Below are positions 33,120 through 45,393 of a DNA stretch of 64,000 nucleotides, piece after piece. The notes under the pieces were generated by a model, which had not been told where the DNA came from, did not search any database, and saw nothing but the letters and a program-made list of their open reading frames with translations. The stretch comes from Metellina segmentata (lineage: Eukaryota; Arthropoda; Arachnida; Araneae; Tetragnathidae), in assembly GCA_947359465.1 (NCBI GenBank), contig OX375881.1, positions 76,407,914 through 76,471,913 of the forward strand, read 5' to 3'. Each line of letters starts with the position of its first letter. Within the stretch, counting starts at the first letter, position 1. The translations under genes were made by a program, and so were the position numbers.

Positions 33120-35850
33120 TAATTGGTGCCTTATTGATTTTGAAAGAAATATTTTGAATTTATTTGCAACCTTCTAACTAAAATGACTATAGAAATATTG
33201 CTTTAAAATTGGAACTTACTTCATTTACAACTAGGAATAAATACAAGCAAACCTATTACAACGCTGCTGACACACCTCTCTATCATTAGTTTGCTCTGCA
33301 TAAGACATTGGTAAAGATATTATAGTGAACGAACTATTTTGGATTCATTTAAATTTTACTTTTGTTTGGATCGAGAATTTTGTGATTTAGAATTTATAAT
33401 CTATATTAATTTTAAACACTTTAAATAAGTATTGAATATCATTTTTCAAGTTGAAGTTTAAGTAGGTACTTGGATTTATGAAGCAATACAACTGGCAACT
33501 GGCGAAAATCCGGAATCACTTCCAAAAAGAAATATAAAAGGTCAACAGCTCGAAATTTCTTTTCATCGATCAGATCACGAGGTCATTACCTGATCTGGCA
33601 CCCCACTATCCAAACTTTATTTCCACGCCAACGTGATATACTGGAGTAACAATTACTGACGGTCCGGAATCAATCCTGAAGAGAAAAATAATTCGAGGAC
33701 AACACCACGTAGTTTTGAACCACTTTAGTCTGGAGGAAGTTCAAAATTTAAGGGTACGTACTTATTTATAAGTATTGCCATTTTTGTGGGCATATACGTT
33801 TAGTTGTTTCTTAGGTTTACTATAGCGTTGAGATCGTTAAAGTTTTTGTTGGTTAAGTTTGTCCACTTTGTGCTTTCAGCTGAAAGTTTTTAGAATTTTA
33901 AATATCCTTGACGAGACGAATAAAGATAAAATTGGAGAAGCTCGTATTAGGTATCATCTTTCAGTTCAATTGTTGTCATAAGGCAACAGCGAATATTAAT
34001 CCGATATAAGCAACGTCAACGACTTATTTAGACGTCCAATACATAGTACGACAGTTATACTTTCACTTAAAGGCAGTCAAAGTGTCAGACGAAAGTAACT
34101 ATAAAATATTAGAACATTTAGTTTTAGGATTTTAGCACTGCACTTATTACAGGTGAACCTATTGTGTAAATTATTTCAATCAAGTTATGTTATATTTTAA
34201 GTATTTTTAGCAAAACTTTTTGTAATTATTTTATTGTTTTGATGGTATAATAGTATAATAAGACAGCTTTCATGTGGCTAAAATATAAATCGTAATTTTA
34301 ATTGCATTTTTATAACATACATGAGAATAGTTGTAAATGTTTGGTCGCCGAATACTGGTGTCCTATTGTGCATTTCTATACATCTTATAGTACTTACACA
34401 TCTGACACAAAATTTTTGAGAACAAAAGGTGCAGATAAATTACTTTCAACAAAAAGTGCTTATAATATACGTTTCTTATGGAAGTGAATGTAGACTTTAT
34501 CGCACTAATACTATGAATAATTTTGTATTTCATTGCTTTCTGAATCGAGCAAACAGTTTACATGAGATTTTTTTAAAATATCAACATAACTTCGAATAGA
34601 TTTCATATCATGCTGCCCGAAACATTGTATTTTCAGGTTTCAGAACTAAGTTTATTTTATTCTGTTTTTTACTTAGAATAGTTTTGTGTGACGTTCGTCG
34701 CAGCATTTAAATTGATAAATACATGAGCAAATATGTTTTCATGTCACCATTGTCGGCACAAAACATTACCATTTTGTCTGACAAAGTAAAACCAAATTTT
34801 ACAGCATAAAAATATGGCATTTGTATACTAGTAGATTTGTTTCAAATCAATCCTAATATTTAAATGTATTTCGCATCATCGTACAAAGAAGAATTTAGCG
34901 TCTCTTAAAATATTTCATTTAATCAGTTTCTGCTCTAGGCCTACACAAAATTGAAACTTACAAATTTAATCAATTAAATTTTAAGCGTTCGAAGGCTGAT
35001 CGTTAACATGGTTTGGTGAATCTCGATCCAGATGGTTGCGAAAAGCTAAGAATTAATTTTCCATGTTACGAAACACCATCGAAACAAAACGAAATTATCC
35101 AATTAATTCAAATAATTTTTGTAATTAATTTTCCGCGGTGAAATAAAAAAAAACTACACACATCGTGTTTTAACTTTCTCGTGATCCTTTTATAAATAAA
35201 ATGTGCACTCTTGCTTCAATCCCCTAAACTTTTACGACTGAAAGAATGACCTCAAATCCTGCGACGCAAAACAAAAGTTCAAAAAGGAATATTTTATTTC
35301 TAACACAGTATGTCATGCTTCATCTTTCAAATCCTAGTTTTCCAGATTCAGACAAAAAGAATTTATCTTTGTCACTGGCAGAAAAGTATGAAAAGAAGAA
35401 GAAAAATAAACTAGCATGTCACATTTCCATCTCTTTAGGTTTTAAAACGGTCATCATTTTCGTTGTTGTTTTTCAAATGTGGGATGTACGATGTTTATTG
35501 AAAGGGAAATACTTTTGTGGAAACATAAACATTTTATATAAATTAAAGAAACTTGATTGGAAGAATATATGGGACATTCTATATGGGAACCTGATTGGTG
35601 TGGCACCATTATTATGAACTTTTTACCATAGATAGACGTAGCTGTGAATCTCATTTCGTTAATTATTTTGTCCAATATTAGCTGAAATATGGAAACTTAA
35701 AAAATTGGTCAATTTCAAAGAAGGCTGGCCACCTTGGATATGCAATACTTTCAATAAACTGTCCTAATATGAGAAATAATTATTAATATTTAGTAAACCT
35801 GGTACCAAATGGAAGACATTTATTTCAAAAATTTAAAAATAAAAAAAATT
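33120..35850. other. Mostly unannotated AT-rich stretch
   Basis: Apart from the SINE pieces at 33565-33745 no element is recognised. A 123-residue frame at 35246-35617 (ATG start, lysine-rich, with one hydrophobic segment around residues 64-80) has no domain I know, and I do not call it a gene. Confidence 0.35.
33565..33745 (-). repeat. Rearranged SINE pieces
   Basis: Two reverse-orientation SINE parts in the wrong order: first a body part (CTGGCACCCCACTATCCAAA to CACGCCAACGTGA), then a tail-side part (ACTGGAGTAAC, GACGGTCCGGAATCAATCC, GAGGACAACACCACGTA, GAACCAC). In normal copies the tail-side part precedes the body part in this orientation, so an internal duplication or join of two copies is needed. 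Confidence 0.7.
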
Positions 35851-36727
35851 AGTTTAAAATTTTAGTGGATTATTTTTAGTGGACACACGCAAAGTGAAAA
35901 TTTCGCCGACTTTAAAGAGCTATAGAAAAAATTAACCTCTTATTTTTCTCTGAAACTTTGTGGAAACATTAATTAACATTTGTACTTCAATCTGAGAAAA
36001 ATTCAGAGAAGTATAAGTTTCAATTTCTAAATAAAAGCTATTATAGTGATAGCATGTCTTTCAAAACGGTGGTCATATTAAAGGCAAAAGTGACTATAGC
36101 TTTAATCAAAATGGTCACATTTAAATTTCTATGAACTATTAATTCATAACAGACTCACATCAAATGTTTGGATATGAGTATATATACAAATTATAGTCGT
36201 ATGTAACTTTTCATTTATTTTAGCACATGGCGTCTGTGGAAAAAGTATTTAAAAAAGCATTTAAGAAATTTTTTATTTAGATTGTTTTAAAAAATGCTTT
36301 ACAAGAATGTAATGATTTTTATAATATTTAATTACAATATTTATGTTAAATATATTTACATTTATGCTTTAGATTCACTGTCTCAAAATTACAGTGAAAT
36401 TCTTATACTTTCTTACATTAATTGGGAATATAAAAATGCCTATACAAAAGCCCTAATTGTGTAACACAGATATCCATTAAATTATTATAAAGTGGTATAA
36501 ATTAAATCAGAAAACCTGTGGTAACCGTATTAAAACCATTTAATCACATCCCAGCAAAATCAGATGAAAATCTGGAAATAATTTCTTTACATTTGTCTAT
36601 TTGACAAATCCTAAAGTACTTGTTTCTGATAAAAAGTAATGTGCATAAATTGTTTTTCTACAGTTACTAATGCAGTATTCCAATACCAAATTTCAATTTT
36701 CTTATAAAAAAGCATATATTCCTTTAA

Positions 36728-36972
36728 TGAACTCTTGTAAAATTGTATAAATGAAATGCATTTATTATTGTATTCTTGTATAGACTCTGAAGTCTTGCTT
36801 TGGTAGCTATATGCTTTATGGTGTCACCAATACTTTCATAAGCTCCTGTTTCAAGAAAAGAGGCAAAAAAATGCCACTCTGCTGTACCATGGTCATTTTC
36901 ATAACAATTTTAAAGTTTCTTAAACTTTTGTATTAAGCTGAGGACTCATAATTTAAGTACTTTAAGTATTTG
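36728..36972 (-). pseudogene. Transposon-encoded protein fragment with AEWHFFAS motif
   Basis: Minus-strand translation gives SLIQKFKKL, a stop, NCYENDHGTAEWHFFAS, then FLETGAYESIGDTIKHIATK and ARLQSLYKN, ending at a stop near 36728. The pattern A-(D/E)-W-H-F-F-A-(T/S), then G-x-G/A-x-x-x-I-G-x-T-(I/V)-K-x-x-A-x-(K/R)-A-x-L-Q, recurs from memory in transposon-like proteins of many invertebrates; I cannot name the superfamily with certainty. At least one nonsense change lies just upstream. Confidence 0.6.
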
Positions 36973-37079
36973 ATTTGTAGAACTTGTGTGGTTAAATAAT
37001 TGATAGTCACGGTTTGAAAATCCAAAATGTTTTAAGTGCCATGCATTAAATTACCACTTTTTTTAACACACGAAATATT

Positions 37080-37340
37080 TTACGCCATGAAGATCTTTAA
37101 TATACGTTTGAAAAGGATGTTGTCATATTCCCAATGAATATTTTGAATATCTTTTTGGAAAATGCAACTATAATTTTGTGAAAAATATGACACGATAGCA
37201 GTCAATTCATCTCTTTCTTTATAAAGTAATGGCTTAGATATTTTGTAAAAAAAGTGATGGCACATAAAGTAGAGATTTTCAAGCACATTTTCAGTAAATT
37301 TATGTATTGATTTACACACACTGAATGTCTTTGCTTCCAA
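37080..37340 (-). pseudogene. ORF inside the long-TIR transposon, unrecognised
   Basis: An 86-residue frame between the TIR and the AEWHFFAS fragment on the same strand. It has evenly spread hydrophobic and charged residues and three Cys, but no motif I can name. Position and strand suggest it is an upstream part of the same transposon protein, interrupted by stops. Confidence 0.35.
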
Positions 37341-38025
37341 AAGTCATACATTCGCTTTTAATTAATTCCCATTTTAAATTATGTTCCTTGAGAACAATGT
37401 AAATTTCTTTTAAGACGTACAAAATCAGTTTCTTGCTATAAGAATGTCCCATTTTTTAAACAGGTATGCGAACTTTTTTTTTGTGGACATTTACGACTTT
37501 TGGATTCACAAGAAAAAAACAGTTTATATGCAATACTTTTTTTCAGGAGTAATTACTTTAGGTTTTTTGTCATAGACAAATTTAAAGAAATTTTCAGAGA
37601 TTTTGCTCTGATCACTTTTAAATACTGGTTAAATGAGTCAGCATATTTTCATTTCTAGTTCCATTCCGGAAATGTAATTGACATTTGTGGTACAGAATTA
37701 AGGCCATTATAAAATATTTTTGCATTTTTAATTTTCATATAATTTTTAATTAAATGTTATAAAATGCGTTACATTTTGCGATGTATTTTTTAAAAACATT
37801 TTAAACAAACAAATTTTTTAAGACAGTTTGAATACACTTTTCCAAAGACAGCATTTAATAAAAATAATTTAGATATTACATAAGACAGTAATTTGATATT
37901 GTTTTCATATCCAAACATTTAATGTGAGTCTGTTATGAATTAATACTCTATAAAAAGTATTCAAATGTGACCATTTTGATTAAAGCTATGGTCATTTTGC
38001 ACTATAAGATAACCACCTTATTTTA

Positions 38026-38960
38026 ACCTTGTGAATAGGGCCGGTACAGCAGTTGGACCATGATCGCATCAAGAAATAACTTACCAGTGCATGAGTTGTA
38101 TCTTGCAAAACGGCCAGTGCATGAGTTGTATCTTGAAAGTTATAAGAATCGCGCCAAGATACAGTCGCGCTTGTAATATCTATAGCCGCAGTCAAAAGGT
38201 TAAAGCTCTTGAGTGCTTTATAATTGCGACGAAAATTGCCCTATAGTGTTCAGTATCTGGTGCTAAAACCTTTACCAAACAGTCACCAGTTCTGGGTGTG
38301 GTACAGTTTAATTTTTTTGTTCTTAGATCTTCATTCCCCTTATGTAGTAGTCTCAACGGGATATCTTGTCCTCAATAAAATTGACGTATGAAACGATGTC
38401 GCGCATTGATGTTTAATAAGTAATTCCACCAAAACATGGATTATTGCTTTCAGTCCTTAATCACTAAACAACTTTCTCTACCTTCAAATTAACATGTGAT
38501 CTCTTTTTTCATTATATTTCACAATCCGACCTGAAGTTGTGCACACTTGTTGTAACGTAAGCATCTGATCATAGAGATTTTGTTTCTTAAACCTGTCTCG
38601 TTCCTTATTTGCAAGGTCGCTATTTTTATACTCAGAGCTTTGACTGTAAAGTGAAATAATTTAAGTTTATTTGTTAGCTTTATTCGCTTTTCAAAAACCT
38701 TCTATATTTATACTTTCGTATTGTATTTTCGCTAATCCTTTAGAGCTTGTGCCTTTTTAAATTATAGCTAGGAATTTGTTTCCTCTAATGTTTATATTGT
38801 TCCTTCGAATCAATAATTATATTTTTCGAATGCCGACTATAAACAAAGGTGCAAATTTTCTTGATAATTGTAATTATTAAGAAATTTTCAATGCTCTTTA
38901 TACATATGCATTTCAATAATTTTTCTATCAATTATTTCAGCAATGTCATATTATTAAGGT
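38026..38960. other. Unannotated stretch with a short direct repeat
   Basis: CCAGTGCATGAGTTGTATCT occurs twice in tandem (38083-38102, 38113-38132), a 30-bp period. No gene recognised. Confidence 0.5.
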
Positions 38961-39600
38961 ACTGTATGAAACCCATTCTATACTATACGATAAATTCAAA
39001 TTAGAAAAGGTTTACCATGAAAACATTAATGAAAATCGAAAGAATCAGTCCCTAAACAGTTCTGAAAAGAAGGTCTACAAGATGTTACCAACCATTAAAT
39101 AACAATAAAAAATATTATGTCATTCTTGAGAAAATCAAGTTTCTTAAAGATATTCATTCCAAAAAATATGGTTTCATGATAGGATGCAGTTGATGAAATT
39201 CAATGTTTTAAAAGCTACTCACAATAAAGAGAGATATAAGGTTTTTTAGGTTCTTAATAAAAAGTTCCGTATACAAAATGGAAAGTTCAAAAGAGATCGA
39301 AATTGAAAAGTACATAACACTTCTTACCGAGGAATATTCATACCAAAACAAATAAAGATTTGTGAGGATGCAGCTTATAAAATAAAAGTAACAATGGCTT
39401 TCCAGTAAAGAAATGTGTTTTTTTTTTTTTTAAAGTTCTAAATAAAAAATTACCGATACAAAGAAGGAATTTCAAAGCAGTTCCGAATTGAAAAGTATAC
39501 AAATGTCGAAGGTTTCTTGTTAAAAACTGCAATCGTTTTACATGCTTGGGATACAAATAAGGTGACACCCTCCAGTATAAAAGAATCGTCTTGCATTTCC
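38960..39600. repeat. Degenerate tandem duplication, ~184-bp period
   Basis: GGATGCAGYTKATRAAAT at 39182 and 39367, and TTCTWAATAAAAARTT then a GAAATTGAAAAGTA-like block at 39251-39312 and 39434-39498, are ordered copies about 184 bp apart. A third, weaker unit may precede them. Non-coding. Confidence 0.6.
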
Positions 39601-40188
39601 TTAAATAATCTATTTCTATAACTCAAGAAGTGTTGACCTAAGAAAAACCCACATCCATTACTGATATAACATTCTCGTTAAAAAGCCACAAATGGAACTG
39701 CAGTTGATTCATTTTTATTATTTGTTCTCCATCCAGAGTAATGAAAGAAGGCTAAAAATGAAGAGCTTTGAAGCATTTCTTCAATTACTTTTATATTCTT
39801 CTTCATTTGTTGACCGTAACAAATAAATTCTCCATCCAACCGTTCATTCCAGTGGCTTTCTTTCGCTTTCTGTGGTAATCAGTTTCTCTAACAGTTGATT
39901 CTGGACCGGGAAAACCATTGTAATCCTATGAGGAAAAGAAAAAACTGCTTGAGCATTTGGGATGCCATTGTTACTTTTGGTCTTTGTCAAATGAATTCGC
40001 CGTGATTGCTCATAAAATCAGGAGTAACAGAGTTGTATTCTATATTATGTGATTACCACGAATAAGCTTTGAAGTCTACATCTCCAATACGCGTTACTTA
40101 TTTTTGTATAGCTAGGAATATTTGTGATTAACAGAAGTACTATAGTAATGGAGGATTATCTGTATTGCTTCCATTTATTTTATTTAGT
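39600..40188. other. Unannotated stretch
   Basis: Nothing recognised between the tandem duplication and the TTAA element. Confidence 0.35.
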
Positions 40189-40192
40189 TTAA

Positions 40193-41124
40193 GGGGTTAG
40201 GTACCTTTTAAATGTCAAAATATGCAAAAAAAATCACTACATTTCGAATCTTAATATCTCCATGAATAAACTATTTACATAAATGAAATTATGTATGCAG
40301 ATTTTAACCACCTTTATCTTTTGTAATCTATTTAAAAAAAATTACTACCCCTTAAATATATTGTAAATTGGACCAAAATGAAATGCATTGTTTTTGTTGT
40401 TAGAATATTATATGGTGTATTGCGCGCAGTATACTGGGCAAAATAATTATTATTCTAAGCTGAATTTTTTTATATACTTAGAAATATATACTATAATTAC
40501 AATGACGAACTCTTGTATTAAAAAAAAATTTCTTACAAAAAATTTTTTTAATAAAAAAAAATTGAAAAGAATTTTTTAAACTCAAAATTAACTTTTTTTC
40601 AAAAACTTTCAACAGGATAGACAAAAAAGTTGGTCATTTTAAACATATATATGGTTTACATAATCAATTAAAATTTCATGTAATTCTAACCAACCATTCC
40701 AGAGAAATCTTGTGCGCAAGTGGTAAAATCACAGTTTTGAGATATCGTCGCTTAAAAACAATTCGCTTGTGAAATTCTTTCGCATTAAAGGAAGGAAACA
40801 AATGAAAGTAAAAGTAGAAGTCAAATACATTGTTCCTAGATAAAAAATAAAATTAATTAAACAATGTACATGGAGATGGCTTTAGCAATATAGAGCGTAG
40901 TCAAATTACATTTTTGTGATCACTGATAGCGACGAAATACAAAATGGAAACAAACCATTTGGCTCTAAATGTTTGATTAAGGGCTTCACTCTTTTAACCA
41001 TAACTTCCGTTCTAGAGTGAAATTTTACACCAGGTTTGTTTTAAAACGTTACTAAGAAACAGAACATTAACATTAGATCATAATAATTTTTTTTTATTTT
41101 TAAATTTAAAAGGTACCTAACCCC
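40193..41124. mobile_element. TTAA-flanked TIR element, 932 bp
   Basis: TIR GGGGTTAGGTACCTTTTAAA (plus one base) is perfect at both ends, and TTAA flanks both sides (40189-40192, 41125-41128). The interior is AT-rich with no transposase. TTAA duplication fits piggyBac or Kolobok mobilisation. The GGGG start is shared with the element at 46.8 kb and a possible fragment at 58.05 kb, but their inner sequences differ. Confidence 0.88.
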
Positions 41125-41212
41125 TTAATAAATGTACAGATATTGCATTTCAAAACGTATGATCTACCAGTTTTCATGTAACTTAATTAAGTGAGATAAG
41201 GGTGATTAATAA

Positions 41213-41272
41213 AAGTCAGACTGGAGTAGCACAACGAGCTATTTTTAATTAAGGGAAATAAATCATATCGAT
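41213..41272 (-). repeat. SINE tail fragment
   Basis: GTCAGACTGGAGTAGCACAA with CGAGCTATT and AGGGAAATA, the tail end of a reverse SINE copy without body. Confidence 0.6.
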
Positions 41273-41370
41273 CAGAGAATTATCAATTATCTTGTCAATA
41301 GAAACTGTACCAATATGACCAGCACTACACGTTAAAAACTAACAGATGATGGTAATGTTGGCAATGGGGA

Positions 41371-41678
41371 TTAATTAAAGTCACACTGGAGAAACCCAAA
41401 GGATTATTGGCGCCGGTCTGGGATCAATCTCGAAAGGAAAACTCCAGGAAAAACGTCTCATAATTTTCAACCACAGTCAGATGACGAGAACATCACCTGG
41501 GCTGTCATCTCCCTCTCCAAACTTCCACACCACGCAAACGCGAGAAAACATTTGAGGCCAAGACAGATTTAACGGGCACCGGCTGCCTTGTGCAAGAAGG
41601 TCTTTGGCTGAACTTAGTTTTGAACTCGTAACCCTCCAGATGCTAATCCATTGCTCTTTCAAATGGGCAACCGCGACC
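41371..41678 (-). repeat. SINE copy with complete type I head
   Basis: Reverse copy from tail (TTAATTAAAGTCACACTGGA) to head (ACTCGTAACCCTCCAGATGC, then CATTGCTCTTTCAAATGGGC). Reading forward, the head is GCCCATTTGAAAGAGCAATG, tRNA-like with a weak B box (GTTACGAGTTCAAAACT). Its head end is also the start of the 220-bp tandem array. Confidence 0.88.
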
Positions 41679-42243
41679 TTCAAACTATTGTATGAAGCGT
41701 ATCACTTCTGATTTTTGCGCAGAACCAAAGTCTAATTTCTTCAAGATCTTTTAAGAGTTAATGGAACCCTTCGTGTATCGACTTTCATCTAGAGGACTCC
41801 TGGGTATCCGGTATAGCCGGTTTTTGGTTGGACTTAATTTTTAACTCGTAATCCTCCAGATGCTAATCCATTGCTCTTTCAAATGGGCAACCGCGACCTT
41901 CAAACTATTGTATGAAGCGTATCACTCCTGATTTTTGCGCAGAACCAAAGTCTAATTTCTTCAAGATCTTTTAAGAGTTAATGGAACCCTTCGTGTATCG
42001 ACTTTCATCTAGAGGACACCTGGGTATCCGGTATAGCCGGTTTTTGGTTGGACTTAATTTTGAACTCGTAATCCTCCAGATGCTAATCCATTGCTCTTTC
42101 AAATGGGCAACCGCGACCTTCAAACTATTGTATGAAGCGTATCACTCATGATTTTTGCGCAGAGCCAAAGTTTAATTTCTTAAAGTCTCTTAAGAGTTTA
42201 TGGACCTTCGTGTATCAACTTCCATCTTCAGGACTCCTGGGTA
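41602..42243. repeat. 220-bp tandem triplication that includes a SINE head
   Basis: The anchor CTCCAGATGCTAATCCATTG lies at 41634, 41854 and 42074, an exact 220-bp period. Each unit carries the type I SINE head plus adjacent unique DNA (GTATGAAGCGTATCACT, TTTTTGCGCAGA, CTTCGTGTATC). Units 1 and 2 are almost identical; unit 3 has more changes and short deletions. The duplication arose after SINE insertion because head and flank were amplified together. Confidence 0.93.
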
Positions 42244-42694
42244 TAAGAATATCATCAAACGGAGGAAAATCACGTTTTTTCACAAGGGGAGACCATGGCT
42301 CTCGTGAATTCGGTCAATGGGGATTCCTTGAATGCGACGGATAGGAAAAAGGAGCTAAACGAGACAGTCTAGGGAAAGACAAAAGACTGAAATATTCAAA
42401 ATAACAGTTGTAATCTGTTGTACAGAGGAGATTCGGTATGAAGACTAGACAGATAAAAATATAAAGTAACTTCATCCCCAATGCAATAAAAATAATAAGG
42501 TAGAAGTCTAGCAGCGTCTGATCTCAAATAAAAATCCCCAAATAAAGGAGGTGAATTTAGTTTTATGAGGTTTTTTAGAATAGGGTAGGATTTAGTTCGG
42601 TGTGGAAGGTGCGATGACCATGCCGTCTGTGTAAATAGTGCAATGTATATATGAATAGAAATACATTATTTTGGTCAATATTTCGCCCCTCTCA
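42244..42694. other. Unannotated stretch
   Basis: No element recognised. Confidence 0.35.
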
Positions 42695-42948
42695 GTATCA
42701 ACCCAGAAAAGAAAGATCCGAGGACAATACCTCGTTATTTTGAACCACGGTCAGATGTTGGAGTCAACATTTGAGCTGCATCTCACTTTCCAAATTTAAA
42801 CCCCAAAGTGAAGACGACGGTTTTTACTACACTATGTATTGTATCATACTGTGTAATGTTGCACGACATGTAATCCTTACGTGTACTACGGTCTGTATTG
42901 AGTTTCGAAGTCGCAACACTCCGACTGTTACAACTAGGCTAACGTGGT
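42695..42948 (-). repeat. Degenerate SINE copy
   Basis: Reverse copy with GAAAGATCCGAGGACAATAC, TTTTGAACCACGGTCAGATG and GAGCTGCATCTCACT. A stretch of unrelated sequence replaces part of the 5' body before a decayed head near 42905-42948. Confidence 0.75.
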
Positions 42949-43564
42949 CTCTAACATTTTTGTTTTTGAAGGAGTTAAAGTGATATATCAATCGCAGTTT
43001 CGTATATACACACAGTTTTCATTCGCCTATTCATCTAGCTTAAAAGGTCTAAAAAGTTACAAAGGGCTTGCATTAAATTTTGTACGAGTCGGTTTGAATC
43101 TTCGTATTACAAATTATAAAATACCTCAAAATTCACCGTTTTTCGAGCTACCTAGTTCTTGTATGTGACAAATATATGATGAACAAGCTGTTTAATTTTG
43201 TTACATAAATTTAAGTGTAAGCATAAAATCTGGTTATTTATGTATACATATATATTTCACTGAGGGTACGTGGCACAGAAATGACCTTGTTTGTTTATTG
43301 TCAAGTGATAACAACGGATTAAAACAATTTAAAATCTACCGTTGTTATTCATTCCGAATTCTACTGGTTAGCTTAAATATGCCTGAATTCAGCTATGCAT
43401 TTTTATGATATTGTTCTGAGATCTGTAATGAAATCATTTAACAGTCTGATTACAAAAAGCAACAATAAATCTGGACAATAGGAATCAACGCAGAAAAGAT
43501 GAGTGATTTATCGTCAAAAAAGGTCAAATCCAACTCTTTTCAATAACAAAATGGTAGATAGGTA

Positions 43565-43793
43565 TGTTAATTAGCATCGCACGTCCGCAACAAACCGGGC
43601 TATTGGCGACCTTCCGGGATCAACCCCCGAAGGAAAAGATCCCAGGACAACACCACGTAATTTTGAACCACAACCACGGTCGGATGACGAGTTGAGCCAC
43701 AACTGAGTTGGAACCATACTCTCCTAACTCCCACACCACGCAAAGGTGAGATCATTTGAGGCCACGACAGACTTAACATGCACCAGACCCTCT
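43565..43793 (-). repeat. SINE copy lacking its head
   Basis: Reverse copy: tail ACAAACCGGGCTATTGGCGA, CAGGACAACACCACGTAATT, an ACCACAACCACGG stutter, TCCCACACCACGCAAAGGTG and GACTTAACATGCACCAG, stopping before the tRNA-like head. Confidence 0.85.
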
Positions 43794-43799
43794 TTGAAT

Positions 43800-44390
43800 A
43801 ACAAAATGGAATTAAGTTGAAGTGGACGTTCAGAACCTACCTGTGATAACATAACTGAGGTGTGAACTTTTTACCATGCACTTTATTGGAAATAGACGAA
43901 TTAACAGATGTGAAGGTAAATGAAATGTTGTTACATATTTATGTATATCTTTACTTCATTTTAATATATGAAATCCATTATGTGATTATGTATGTTGTAC
44001 TCAAGTGAGCTGGATTGAAATAAGATATGAAATATTATGAGTAACGACGCCATCAATAGGTGTAATGAATTAAGAACGTTTAGTGGAGATGCTATAACCA
44101 ACCATGTGCATAAGCATCGATATGTATTCTTCTAAATGAAATAAAAGCGATCGAACTGTACTTCGTAGATTTCGCATTAGTGTTAATTATTATTTCCAAT
44201 AAAGGGCGCGACAGAAAGTAAACATCTGAAACAAAAATACCTCAATCAAGTTTTAAACGCCTCTTCAATACAATATCAAAAATTTGTTACAAAGGTGAAT
44301 GAAAAGATAGATACGTGTAAATTATTACAAAGTGAGATATATATTTGTTTGGGGTTATTTTTGGCCTAATTTAATACACGTTTATATGGG
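43800..44390. other. Unannotated stretch
   Basis: AT-rich, nothing recognised. Confidence 0.35.
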
Positions 44391-44660
44391 CATCATTAGT
44401 TATACGATAGCATCAAGACGGTACTTGATTTCTTGCCGTTTTCGCTGTAGCATACCCTCATCAATGATGGCAATGGCATACAGGATATCTTTAACATAAC
44501 CCCATAGAAAGAAGTCGAGAAGAGTGATATATAGTTAACGAGGTGGCCAAGGAATCGGGACATCCCTTCCAATCCACCGGTCTGGAAATGCTTCATTTAG
44601 AAACACACGAACATGCAGTATCAAATGTGGCGATGCATCGAACAAAGGTACTGGACATCA
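44391..44660 (-). pseudogene. mariner transposase relic, C-terminal
   Basis: Minus-strand translation reads FDASPHLILHVRVFLNEAFP, then DRWIGRDVPIPWPPR, a stop, and LYITLLDFFLWGYVKDILYA. This aligns with the mariner segment around the second and third catalytic Asp (W-P-P-R-S-P-D-L-x-x-L-D-F-F-L-W-G), and resembles the DD41D copy at 23.3 kb though clearly diverged. The S-P-D block is mutated and a stop is present: a dead fragment. Confidence 0.8.
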
Positions 44661-44772
44661 CTAATATAAAGCAGAGCTCACTAATACCATTTCCATCATT
44701 GATGAGGGCATGCTACAGCGAACATGGCAAGAAATCGAGCTCCGCCTTGATGTTCTTCGTGTAACTAATGAT
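44391..44772. repeat. Inverted duplication within the mariner relic
   Basis: About 100 bp at 44391-44490 recurs inverted at 44672-44772 (shared string CATCATTGATGAGGGYATGC, with ~10% differences). The rest of the relic forms the 180-bp loop. The two arms encode the same transposase stretch on opposite strands. Confidence 0.85.
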
Positions 44773-44880
44773 GCAAATATAGAGGTGTATTAAATAAGGC
44801 AAAAAAATTAAATATATACGTCTCATTTTGTAATAATTTCCACTTATCTGTCTTTTCATGCCTTGGTAATATTTTTTTAA

Positions 44881-45393
44881 ATGAGGAACTTGCACCAGTG
44901 ATGAAAATGCTCATTTCTGTGTTTTATTAATAGACTGATCGTTGAAATGTTCAAAAACGACAATTAAAACCCATAAAAAGGATTTAATTAATTAAAATTT
45001 CAAGTTTTAAATTACCGAAAAGTACGGCAAAAGCACATGACCTCAAAACGCTACGTGACGTCATTGTGCACCACGATGTAATGTTTACGTTTGTCTAGCG
45101 CGTTGAAATTTCATATCGCTTGCTCTTTTAATGTTTAAACAATGAATTAAAATTTTTTTCTTGCTATTTCAACGTCTCTATAAAAGTAAACTAACCGTCA
45201 TAGTGCATAATGATGTCACAAGAAGCGGCGTAGGAAAACTAGCGGTTTTGAGATGAAGTAAATAGTGCGAACTTTAAATTTTTTTATTTTACCTTTTCGG
45301 GCTATAAAAGTTTTAAAAAAAAGATACTTTACATCATATTTTTTCATTTTCTATATTATAAAAATATAAACAAAAAACGTGCAAGTTCCTCAT
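44881..45393. mobile_element. TIR element, 513 bp, unclassified
   Basis: Ends are ATGAGGAACTTGCAC and its exact inverse. Inner parts also pair loosely: ACCTCAAAACGCTACG with GACGTCATTGTGCACCA near 45030-45075 faces GTGCATAATGATGTCAC and GCGGTTTTGAGATGA near 45205-45255. No coding capacity and no certain TSD. Probably a MITE with subterminal inverted blocks. Confidence 0.7.

Larger units (their letters stand above)
36055..38025 (-). mobile_element. DNA transposon with ~290-bp terminal inverted repeats
   Basis: Sequence from ~36066 (GGTGGTCATATTAAAGGCAA) through GACTATAGCTTTAATCAAAA, GGTCACATTT, TATTAATTCATAACAGACTC and CAAATGTTTGGATATGA reappears inverted at ~37905-38018 with scattered differences. 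Weaker pairing continues inward to about 36345 and 37720. The ~1.95-kb interval contains minus-strand coding remnants. Exact ends and TSD are unclear, so limits are approximate. Superfamily not assigned. Confidence 0.75.

Noticed and set aside
35246..35617. 123-residue ORF with a hydrophobic segment
   Set aside because: No recognisable domain, lysine-rich low-complexity sequence in AT-rich DNA, no supporting context; a chance frame is as likely as an exon.
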